NCBI GenBank assembly: GCA_937920485.1
Contig: CALETL010000049.1
Span: 1 to 6,699 of the forward strand
DNA: 6,699 bases
DNA from: an uncultured Phycisphaerae bacterium
GTDB taxonomy: Bacteria > Planctomycetota > Phycisphaerae > Sedimentisphaerales > Anaerohalosphaeraceae
Reading direction: 5' to 3'
This document shows positions 1-5,649 of this stretch, one piece after another. Positions within the stretch are counted from its first letter, which is position 1, and every line of letters starts with the position of its first letter. A model generated the notes under the pieces. The model made no database searches. It worked only from the letters and a program-made list of their open reading frames with translations, and had not been told where the DNA came from. Made by a program: the position numbers and the translations under genes.

Positions 1-1321
1 GCTAAGTACCGGTGCATTTAACGCGCTGCTAAAGATTCTTGAAGAGCCGCCGGAACATGTTAAATTCATCTTTGCCACAACCGAGCCGAACAAAGTGCTT
101 GCGACGATACAGTCGCGATGCCAGCGGTTCGACTTTCAAAATATTGGGGCTGAAACGATTGGTACTCAGCTCGAGATGATCCTCAAAGATGAAAAGGTCG
201 AGTACGAAAAAGACCTGATTATTCATCTGGCCCGATTAGCCAATGGTTCCATGCGTGATGCCCTGAGTTTGCTGGATCAATTGATTAGCGCCGGCCAACA
301 GCCGCTGACCGCACAGCAGTTAAACGAATTGGTGGGCATTCCCGATAGACAGAAGGTGATGAATCTGTTGGAGGGTATTGCTGGCCATGATGCGGCGGGT
401 GTGCTGGACGCGATTGAACAATTGATCGACAATGGGCAAAGTTCCAGCCAGATATGTGACCTGCTGATCCAAAATATGCGTGATATGATGGTTCTGCAAA
501 GTGCCGGAGCCGACAGCAATGTTCTTGTGCTGACCAGTGAGGAAAAACAGCAGTTGCAGCAGGTTGCACAAGGATTTGACGTTGCGGCCCTGATCTATAA
601 CATTACGGCTCTGGAAAAACTGCGTTGGACCCTGCGAACCAGTGAAACCAGCCGGGCGCTGCTGGAGGCCTCACTATTACGGCTGACCCTGAGCGAACAC
701 TTTATCGGCTTGGATCAGCTCAGCGCAACGCTTACCGGGGCGAAAACGACAGGGATGCCGTTAAAAAAAAAGTCGGTAAGTAGCAAACCCATCTCTTCCG
801 GACAAACAACGGCGCCCGCAGCACAAGTTGCAATGAAACCCGTTTCGATTTCTGCGGATATAGACGCTATTATATCTTCATGGCAGACTGTTGCGACTCA
901 ATGCGCCCAGGCCGATTCATCTCTTGGGGCATTTCTTGTACAGGCCCGCCCGGTCTCTTTCGATAACCCAACATTGTCTCTTCAATTTAATAATAACGGT
1001 CAGGGGCAGTTGGCTAAAAATATGTGCGAGCGTAAGTCCGCTGTAATCGAAAAGACACTGTCGCAGATATTTTCTGAGGAAATTAAAATTCATCTGCTAT
1101 TGGGTGATGCAGTAAAAACGGTACCGCAAAAACAATCACCTGAACCACCGACCGAGACAACTTCCCAGGTTAATCGTCAGCAGCGTCAGGAGGCCCTTAA
1201 TGACCCCGTGGTTCAGATGGTTCTGAAAGGGCTGGATGCGACGCCGCTTGAAATACAGAAAATCGATATCCAGATAGATGATGCACAAATGGATATGTCA
1301 GCAGAGGAGCAGATAGGTTAA
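1..1321 (+). CDS. dnaX: DNA polymerase III subunit gamma/tau (clamp loader), 5' end missing
   Basis: DnaX is the AAA+ motor subunit of the clamp loader that opens the beta clamp and, as tau, bridges polymerase and helicase. The frame is open from base 2; 439 residues lie in the window. By comparison with E. coli DnaX about 130 N-terminal residues, including Walker A, the zinc cysteines and Walker B, lie off the left edge. The first visible residues are LSTGAFNALLKILEEPPEHV, a DnaX hallmark. Sensor 1 (FATTEP) is at 71-88, the SRC arginine-finger motif at 113-121, and sensor 2 (GSMRDAL, Arg codon 254-256) follows. Helical domain III ends near base 700. After the A9 run at 763-771 comes a Ser/Thr/Ala-rich linker, a tau-type C-terminal domain (about 845-1120), a second polar linker and a short conserved-looking tail (DPVVQMVLKGL). 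TAA at 1319-1321 lies 3 nt before recR, so the two are probably one operon. Identity is secure; the true start is not visible. Confidence 0.96.
   Translation, partial: LSTGAFNALLKILEEPPEHVKFIFATTEPNKVLATIQSRCQRFDFQNIGAETIGTQLEMILKDEKVEYEKDLIIHLARLANGSMRDALSLLDQLISAGQQPLTAQQLNELVGIPDRQKVMNLLEGIAGHDAAGVLDAIEQLIDNGQSSSQICDLLIQNMRDMMVLQSAGADSNVLVLTSEEKQQLQQVAQGFDVAALIYNITALEKLRWTLRTSETSRALLEASLLRLTLSEHFIGLDQLSATLTGAKTTGMPLKKKSVSSKPISSGQTTAPAAQVAMKPVSISADIDAIISSWQTVATQCAQADSSLGAFLVQARPVSFDNPTLSLQFNNNGQGQLAKNMCERKSAVIEKTLSQIFSEEIKIHLLLGDAVKTVPQKQSPEPPTETTSQVNRQQRQEALNDPVVQMVLKGLDATPLEIQKIDIQIDDAQMDMSAEEQIG
751..783 (+). promoter_or_regulatory. dnaX: Probable programmed slippage/-1 frameshift site in dnaX (gamma/tau switch)
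   Basis: Nine consecutive A's (763-771) followed by G give the in-frame codons TTA AAA AAA AAG, so bases 766-772 read A AAA AAG, the same slippery heptamer as in E. coli dnaX. An AGGGA at 751-755 sits 10 nt upstream, like the stimulatory Shine-Dalgarno-like element known from E. coli. Slipping into the -1 frame, or adding one A to the transcript, gives GTC GGT AAG then TAG at 781-783. Losing one A, or a +1 shift, gives TAA at 777-779. Either event ends the protein right after the ATPase and oligomerisation domains, making a gamma-like form. Homopolymer slippage during transcription is the known mechanism in Thermus dnaX, ribosomal frameshifting in E. coli; the sequence alone does not decide between them. 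Confidence 0.72.
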
Positions 1322-1324
1322 GAC

Positions 1325-1927
1325 ATGAATCCTGCATATACAAAAAGCTTAAATGAATTGATCGATCAGTTCGCCAACCTGCCCGGCATTGGCCCTAAGA
1401 CCGCCGAGCGTCTTGCGTTTTATATCCTCAAGGCCTCGCCTCAGGATGCCCTTGCCTTGGCACACGCGATCTCCGATGTCAAAGCCAATATTCACCAGTG
1501 CCGAATCTGTTATAATCTGGCCGAGACCGAAGTCTGCTCGATCTGTTCGGACTCCCGGCGGAATCACGAAGTAATCTGTGTTGTTGAGCAGCCCAAGGAT
1601 GTGATCAGTTTAGAAAAAACAGGGCTGTGTAAGTGGGTCTATCACGTTCTGAACGGGCATATCGCTCCATTGGAAGGCGTAGAACCAGACGATTTGACAA
1701 TTGATGCGTTGGTCAAACGCATTCGAGACGGCTCAGTCAAAGAAGTGGTTATGGCAACCAATCCCAACCTCGAAGGCGACGGCACATCGCTGTATATTCA
1801 TTCCCTGCTTCATTCCTTGAATATCAAGATAACTCGATTGGCTCGGGGCCTGCCCGCCGGTTCGACGATCGAATTTTCCACCGGAAACGTCTTGACGGAT
1901 GCCATTCTAAACCGCAACGAGCTATGA
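1325..1927 (+). CDS. recR: Recombination mediator protein RecR
   Basis: RecR works with RecO (and RecF) to load RecA onto SSB-coated single-stranded DNA at gaps during recombinational repair. The 200-residue length is typical. In order it shows a helix-hairpin-helix (LPGIGPKTAERLAF, from residue 19), a C4 zinc finger (C59-x2-C62 and C71-x2-C74), and a Toprim domain beginning at VVEQPKDV (E88) with ATNPNLEGDGT at 144-154. YHVLNGHIAPLEG and the C-terminal RLARGLPAG motif are also family hallmarks. The ATG is chosen because the conserved N-terminal helix starts directly after it; a GAGGAG at 1304-1309 is a rather distant Shine-Dalgarno, so coupling to dnaX translation (stop 3 nt upstream) is likely. 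The usual dnaX-ybaB-recR order is altered here: no ybaB gene lies between the two. No terminator is seen after its TGA at 1925-1927. Confidence 0.97.
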   Translation: MNPAYTKSLNELIDQFANLPGIGPKTAERLAFYILKASPQDALALAHAISDVKANIHQCRICYNLAETEVCSICSDSRRNHEVICVVEQPKDVISLEKTGLCKWVYHVLNGHIAPLEGVEPDDLTIDALVKRIRDGSVKEVVMATNPNLEGDGTSLYIHSLLHSLNIKITRLARGLPAGSTIEFSTGNVLTDAILNRNEL

Positions 1928-1929
1928 TT

Positions 1930-1958
1930 TTGTCGGACATTTTGGATTTTGGTATAAA
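1930..1958 (+). promoter_or_regulatory. Possible sigma-70-type promoter upstream of rpoN (distal)
   Basis: TTGTCG at 1930-1935 and TATAAA at 1953-1958 are separated by 17 nt, giving 4/6 and 5/6 matches to the -35 and -10 consensus. It begins just after the recR stop and points toward rpoN. AT-rich spacers produce such matches by chance, so this is only a candidate. Confidence 0.33.
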
Positions 1959-1972
1959 TCTTGCTGCGATTT

Positions 1973-1981
1973 TGCTATAAT
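1973..1981 (+). promoter_or_regulatory. Extended -10 promoter upstream of rpoN (proximal)
   Basis: TGCTATAAT is a perfect extended -10 element (TG-n-TATAAT). No good -35 lies at the standard distance, but extended -10 promoters often do without one. Transcription would start near 1988, leaving a leader of roughly 38 nt before the rpoN ATG. This suggests rpoN, and the glycosyltransferase behind it, can be transcribed independently of dnaX-recR. Confidence 0.5.
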
Positions 1982-2025
1982 AAAGGACAGTGTTGATAGG
2001 TGTTTATAAACAGGGAACTTAGCGT

Positions 2026-3513
2026 ATGGCAATGAAGCTTTCCATGACAGGTCAAATGCGGATGGAGCAAAAGATGAAGCTTGCTCCGCGCATGATTCAG
2101 TCTATGGAGGTTTTGCAGCTTCCCTTTCTGGCCTTACAGGAAAAGATCGAGGCGGAACTCAACAGTAATCCCGTTTTGGAGGTCGTCGAGGAGAAGTCAG
2201 AACAAACGGAGCAGCCCCAGACTGAAACCGCAGATGTTTCAAATGAGCAGGAATTGGTCATTCATGATGATTCTGACAATATAGAGGATTTTCAGCGTCT
2301 CGAAAGTATGGGCGAAGATTTCACCGATTACCTGAACGGCGCCGGGCCAATGCCGCGCCAATCATCCTATCAATATGTTTCGTCAGGCGATCCCGATAAA
2401 AAGTTAGAGGCGATGAACAATACCGCCGCACAGGAACAGTCGCTTCTGGATTCGCTCAAGGACCAGTGGAGAATGGTGGACGCCGAACCGCTGGTCAAAG
2501 TTGCCGGTGAATTGATCATCGACTATCTGGACGAAAAGGGCTATCTGTCAATCCGTCTGGAACAGCTTCACAACAAAGACAAACATGCGTTTGGATTGGA
2601 GCACCTGCAGCAGGCGCTTGTGTTGGTTCAAAAACTGGATCCGACAGGCGTCGGTGCGCGTGATCTCCGTGAGTGTTTATTGCTCCAGATGTGTCAGTTT
2701 TCTGACGACATGTCGTTTGAAATTCGCATGGTTCAGCAGTGCTGGAATGCGCTTCTGGAAAATCATCTCCCTGAAATTTCCAAAAAAATGGGCTGTTCAC
2801 TGGAACAGGTCAATCGGGCCATTGAGCGGATGAGCAAACTGGACACCTCTCCCGGCCTGCTGGTGGGCCATTACGAAAATCATCCCATTACCGCCGACGT
2901 CATTGTTGAACCGAACGAAGAGGACGGATATACGGTTTCACTGATTGACACTCGCCTGCCGAATTTGCGCGTCAATGATTTCTATCAGAAGATGACTCGT
3001 AATCGTGATATTGACGACAAAACCCGCCAGTTTTTGCAAAAGAATATCCATTCGGCCCAGTGGTTTATGGATGCCATCCAGCAACGAAAACGAACGCTCC
3101 TGCGAGTTGCACGGGCCATTGTCAAGCACCAGAAACGTTTCTTTGATAAGGGGAAACTGCACTTGCGACCCTTGCCGATGTCTGTAATTGCTGATGAGGT
3201 TGGTGTTCACATCGCAACGGTTTCACGGGCCGTTTCAGGAAAGTATGTCCAAAGCCCGCAGGGAATTTTACCGCTTCGCAGTTTCTTTAGCGGTGGCATG
3301 GAAGACCAGTCCGGCACCGAACACAGTTGGGATGCGGTTAAGGCAAAGTTACAGGAGATCGTCGATAACGAGGACAAATCCAAGCCGCTTGGTGACGATG
3401 CACTCCGTCTAAAACTGGAGGAAGCGGGCATGGGCAGTATCGCCCGCCGAACCGTGGCCAAATACCGGAAGATCCTGAACATTCCGACCGCCCGTTTTCG
3501 CAGAAAATATTAA
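2026..3513 (+). CDS. rpoN: RNA polymerase sigma-54 factor RpoN
   Basis: Sigma-54 directs RNA polymerase to -24/-12 promoters and needs AAA+ enhancer-binding proteins to melt DNA. The 495 residues are close to the family's usual length. Region I (about residues 1-55) is the Gln/Met/Leu-rich activator-interacting segment with LAPRMIQSMEVLQLP and NPVLE. Region II (about 55-100) is acidic and Glu/Gln-rich. The core-binding domain follows (about 130-330, with DPTGVGARDLRECL). The C-terminal DNA-binding part has the helix-turn-helix PMSVIADEVGVHIATVSRAV from about residue 384, and the RpoN box ARRTVAKYRK at 473-482. The end RRKY is normal, so the gene is complete. AGGGA at 2012-2016 lies 9 nt before the ATG; a second ATG two codons later (2032) is an alternative start. 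The usual proteobacterial neighbours lptB, hpf and ptsN are absent. The glycosyltransferase follows after 17 nt with no visible terminator. Confidence 0.97.
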   Translation: MAMKLSMTGQMRMEQKMKLAPRMIQSMEVLQLPFLALQEKIEAELNSNPVLEVVEEKSEQTEQPQTETADVSNEQELVIHDDSDNIEDFQRLESMGEDFTDYLNGAGPMPRQSSYQYVSSGDPDKKLEAMNNTAAQEQSLLDSLKDQWRMVDAEPLVKVAGELIIDYLDEKGYLSIRLEQLHNKDKHAFGLEHLQQALVLVQKLDPTGVGARDLRECLLLQMCQFSDDMSFEIRMVQQCWNALLENHLPEISKKMGCSLEQVNRAIERMSKLDTSPGLLVGHYENHPITADVIVEPNEEDGYTVSLIDTRLPNLRVNDFYQKMTRNRDIDDKTRQFLQKNIHSAQWFMDAIQQRKRTLLRVARAIVKHQKRFFDKGKLHLRPLPMSVIADEVGVHIATVSRAVSGKYVQSPQGILPLRSFFSGGMEDQSGTEHSWDAVKAKLQEIVDNEDKSKPLGDDALRLKLEEAGMGSIARRTVAKYRKILNIPTARFRRKY

Positions 3514-3518
3514 CAGTT

Positions 3519-3525
3519 AAGGGGG
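3519..3525 (+). promoter_or_regulatory. Strong Shine-Dalgarno fixing the TTG start of the glycosyltransferase
   Basis: AAGGGGG ends 5 nt before TTG at 3531. The TTG-encoded residue is followed directly by KVVISSFGSSGD, the first strand and nucleotide-sugar loop of the enzyme, so no downstream start could be used without losing the fold's first strand. This supports the rare TTG start. Confidence 0.7.
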
Positions 3526-3530
3526 CGTTT

Positions 3531-4772
3531 TTGAAAGTTGTTATCAGCAGTTTTGGTTCCTCAGGAGATTTCAATCCCTGTCTGGGGCTTGCCCGTTCTC
3601 TTCGACAGAAGGGGGTTGACGTTCTTTTCCTTTCCAATCCCTATTATGAAAAGAAAATCACTGAAGCGGGCTTAACATTTATCCCGGCAGGAGATTACTG
3701 GGATGTTTTCAAAGAGATTCAGGACAATCCAAAATTTCTGCATCCCCGAAAAGGCCCCAAAATGGTCTGGGAATTGGTACTTAAAACCATTCCTGTAATG
3801 TATCCAGCAATGACGAATTTAATCACTCAAGAAAAGCCAGATATGGTTGCTTGTCACATTTTGGAATTTGGTGGTACGTTGGCTGCCATACAAAACCATA
3901 TCCCTTATGCAACATTGAGTCCCACACCATTGGGTTGGTTTGGAGTAACACAACCGGGGTATATCAATTATTTCAGAACGCCCTTATGGTTTCGTCGTTT
4001 TCAGATTCATACTGTTCGTTTTCTGATCCAGATTGCTCACGATATTTATTTGAAACCCTATTGCCGTAAAAAAAAGATTCCAAATCCAATAAAAAAAATC
4101 GAGGATTCGTTTGGAAAAGCATCTGTCAATTTGGGTCTTTGGTCAGAGTTATTGCGGCCTAAGGCAACAGATGATCCGCCGAATTCACATATATGCGGTT
4201 TTGTTCGAGATGAACATATCAAAGATTGGCCGGATGTTCCCGATACGATCAGCAATCTTTTTGCTCAGGATCGAAAACCAGTTGTTATCGGGATGGGGTC
4301 TACGGCATCGTTGCATGGCGCCGAAATCTACCAAAATACAGCAGCCATCTGCAGACAACTTAACCAACCCTGTTTGATGATCGGGAAAGACTTGTCGAAA
4401 TACGCTGAAGCAAACAGAAATATCCTTGCTGTGGATTTCGCGCCGTATGGCTGGGTTTTCCCGAGAGCCGCAGCGGTAATTCATCACGGCGGTCTAAACA
4501 CTACAGCTGAGACCTTGAGAGCAGGTGTTCCGGCGTTGGTGATTCCCCATGCGTATGACCAGTTTGATAATGCGATTCGAACTGAGCGTATGGGCGTTTC
4601 AAAGCGGTTGAAGGTGGCCTATGCGGCGTCCAGGAACTTTGCTCCAATACTCGAAAGCATACTGGGTGATACCGGTATGCAGGAACGGGCAAAGGCAATT
4701 TCAAAACAGCTTCAAGCAGAGCCGGACGGGGGCTGTGCCGCCGTCGACCACATTATTCAGGAAATCTTATAA
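3531..4772 (+). CDS. Glycosyltransferase, GT-B fold, family 1 (UGT/MGT-like)
   Basis: This 413-residue protein is a GT-B enzyme of the family-1 type (COG1819-like), which moves a sugar from a UDP- or dTDP-activated donor to a lipid, sterol-like or natural-product acceptor. The N-terminal acceptor domain opens with the SFGSSGDFNPCLGLARSL loop and FIPAG. The C-terminal donor domain shows GMGSTAS (G254-S257) and the donor-binding signature HHGGLNTTAETLRAGVP starting at H318, followed by the D343-Q344 pair that normally contacts the sugar. No signal peptide or clear membrane span is seen, so it is presumably cytosolic or peripheral. It lies 17 nt after rpoN, probably read through from it. Hand count of 3781-4080 gives about 39% GC, against about 52% for 2641-2940 in rpoN, which hints at a different origin or relaxed constraint in the acceptor domain. 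Two A8 runs (4068-4075, 4091-4098) fall in that AT-rich part. Substrate cannot be deduced. Confidence 0.88.
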   Translation: MKVVISSFGSSGDFNPCLGLARSLRQKGVDVLFLSNPYYEKKITEAGLTFIPAGDYWDVFKEIQDNPKFLHPRKGPKMVWELVLKTIPVMYPAMTNLITQEKPDMVACHILEFGGTLAAIQNHIPYATLSPTPLGWFGVTQPGYINYFRTPLWFRRFQIHTVRFLIQIAHDIYLKPYCRKKKIPNPIKKIEDSFGKASVNLGLWSELLRPKATDDPPNSHICGFVRDEHIKDWPDVPDTISNLFAQDRKPVVIGMGSTASLHGAEIYQNTAAICRQLNQPCLMIGKDLSKYAEANRNILAVDFAPYGWVFPRAAAVIHHGGLNTTAETLRAGVPALVIPHAYDQFDNAIRTERMGVSKRLKVAYAASRNFAPILESILGDTGMQERAKAISKQLQAEPDGGCAAVDHIIQEIL

Positions 4773-4836
4773 TGGCCTGAAAAACGCTATATTTTGTGCG
4801 TTAAGGGATGGACGGATCGCTCATTTGAATAATTTC

Positions 4837-4876
4837 TTGCTTTTTTTTGACCCAATCGTAAGATGGTTCGTAGAAG
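4837..4876 (+). promoter_or_regulatory. Weak promoter candidate(s) for the TPP leader and thi operon
   Basis: Two overlapping candidates fit a start just before the aptamer. TTGACC (4847-4852) with TAGAAG (4871-4876) has an 18-nt spacer and would start near 4883. TTGCTT (4837-4842) with TAAGAT (4859-4864) has a 16-nt spacer and would start near 4871, leaving the whole P1 helix in the transcript. Neither is strong; the main argument is position, since a riboswitch needs a promoter directly upstream. Confidence 0.35.
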
Positions 4877-4881
4877 TTCCA

Positions 4882-4972
4882 GTGTCAGGGGAGCGATGGG
4901 CAAAATGTCCAGAGCTGAGAGTCCAGATGACCCTTTGAACCTGATCCGGTTAATCCCGGCGAAGGGAGACAT
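4882..4972 (+). ncRNA. TPP riboswitch aptamer (THI element)
   Basis: The aptamer binds thiamine diphosphate and controls the thi operon behind it. The conserved core is present in order: GGGGAGC at 4888-4894, CTGAGA at 4915-4920, ACCC at 4930-4933, TGAACCTGATCCGG at 4936-4949 and GGCGAAGGGA at 4958-4967. P1 pairs 4882-4886 with 4968-4972 (one G-U). P2 pairs AGC 4892-4894 with GCT 4914-4916. A short P3 hairpin lies at 4897-4911. P4 pairs ACCC with the GGG at 4964-4966. P5 pairs CCGG 4946-4949 with CCGG 4956-4959. P3 is short, as in many bacterial versions. A thiamine-operon target downstream and a terminator 18 nt beyond it make the assignment firm. Confidence 0.95.
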
Positions 4973-4989
4973 ATAATGTAAAATTTTGT

Positions 4990-5022
4990 GCTCCTGTTCG
5001 TTTCGTGGCAGGGGCTTTTTTT
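4990..5022 (+). terminator. Intrinsic terminator, riboswitch expression platform
   Basis: GCTCCTG (4990-4996) pairs with CAGGGGC (5009-5015), a 7-bp stem with one G-U pair and a 12-nt loop, followed by seven T's at 5016-5022. It lies between the TPP aptamer and thiF, so it should act as the OFF structure when the aptamer is ligand-bound. GGGAG at 4964-4968, part of P4/P1, can pair with CTCCT at 4991-4995 and could be the anti-terminator when thiamine diphosphate is low; that pairing is inferred and short. Confidence 0.82.
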
Positions 5023-5025
5023 ATT

Positions 5026-5031
5026 AAGAGG
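5026..5031 (+). promoter_or_regulatory. Ribosome binding site deciding the thiF start
   Basis: AAGAGG ends 6 nt before ATG 5038. The longer in-frame possibility, GTG at 5005, lies in the terminator loop, has no Shine-Dalgarno and would encode terminator sequence as protein, so ATG 5038 is preferred. Confidence 0.7.
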
Positions 5032-5037
5032 CCGAAA

Positions 5038-5649
5038 ATGGCACCGCAGACTTTTTTTGAACTGAAGAATGCAGTTGTCGGGATCGCCGGCTTGGGCGGC
5101 TTGGGATCCAATGTAGGCGTTGCGCTCACTCGGCTAAAGGTCGGCAAACTGATACTGGTTGATTTTGATGTGATTGAAGAGAGCAACCTGACCCGGCAGA
5201 ACTATTTTGCCGATCAGGTCGGACAGCACAAAGTTGACGCTTCGTTGGAAAATTTCCGACGGATCGATCCGGAGGCGAATCTAAAGGGCCATAAAACACG
5301 CCTCACGCCTGAAAAAATTGTCGAAGTCTTCAAAGACTGTCATGTGATTGCCGAATGTTTTGACCGGGCCGATCAAAAAAAAATGATCGTCGAAACCGTT
5401 CTGACTAAGATGAAAGATGTGGTGGTTGTTTCTGTCAGTGGTTTGGCTGGTTATGGTCGCAGTAATGAGATCGTGACCCGACGAATTTCCGACCGGCTGG
5501 TGTTGGTGGGCGATACGGTTTCCGGAACCGGCCCCGGAGTGCCGTTGACGGCTCCGCGCGTAGGCATTGCGGCATATCATCAAGCCAACGCCATTGCGGA
5601 ACTTTTATTGAATGAATTACATATAAAATTAGCGAGGAACAGCAAGTGA
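5038..5649 (+). CDS. thiF: Sulfur carrier protein ThiS adenylyltransferase ThiF, short form
   Basis: ThiF activates the C-terminal glycine of ThiS with ATP so that sulfur can be attached for thiazole synthesis. With ATG 5038 the protein has 203 residues, well below the roughly 250 of E. coli ThiF/MoeB, and matches the compact thiamine-linked ThiF family 2 in size. The nucleotide-binding loop GLGGLGS is at 18-24. D42 in VDFDVIEESNLTRQ contacts ATP/Mg, N50-R53-Q54 and K65 complete the conserved adenylation set, and D109 in ECFDRAD matches the conserved Asp of TDN in classic E1-like enzymes. No CxxC zinc motif exists; the only cysteines are C101 and C107, so the downstream catalytic cysteine of E. 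coli ThiF is missing. The gene overlaps thiS by 4 nt (GTGA). An A9 run at 5375-5383 encodes QKKM. HesA/MoeB-type activity toward another carrier is possible, but thiS next door and the riboswitch make ThiF far likelier. Confidence 0.9.
   Translation: MAPQTFFELKNAVVGIAGLGGLGSNVGVALTRLKVGKLILVDFDVIEESNLTRQNYFADQVGQHKVDASLENFRRIDPEANLKGHKTRLTPEKIVEVFKDCHVIAECFDRADQKKMIVETVLTKMKDVVVVSVSGLAGYGRSNEIVTRRISDRLVLVGDTVSGTGPGVPLTAPRVGIAAYHQANAIAELLLNELHIKLARNSK

Noticed and set aside
95..97. GTG at 95 as the start of dnaX
   Set aside because: The frame is open to the left edge and encodes conserved DnaX sequence from base 2, so the gene begins outside the window.
1457..1475. TGGCAC in recR as part of a sigma-54 (-24/-12) promoter
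   Set aside because: The required GC element at the -12 spacing is missing, and it lies inside recR coding sequence.
4783..4848. Terminator after the glycosyltransferase: AACGC/GCGTT hairpin (4783-4802) or the T8 run (4841-4848)
   Set aside because: The hairpin has only 5 bp and no T-run follows it; no stem sits directly before the T8 run. They are about 38 nt apart and do not form one terminator.
4816..4897. ATCGCTC (4816-4822) complementary to GAGCGAT (4891-4897) in the aptamer
   Set aside because: The upstream arm lies before the likely transcription start, and a 7-bp match at this distance is expected by chance.
5005..5037. GTG at 5005 as the thiF start, adding 11 residues
   Set aside because: It lies in the loop of the terminator hairpin, lacks a Shine-Dalgarno, and the added residues read through the stem and T-run; ATG 5038 with AAGAGG is better.
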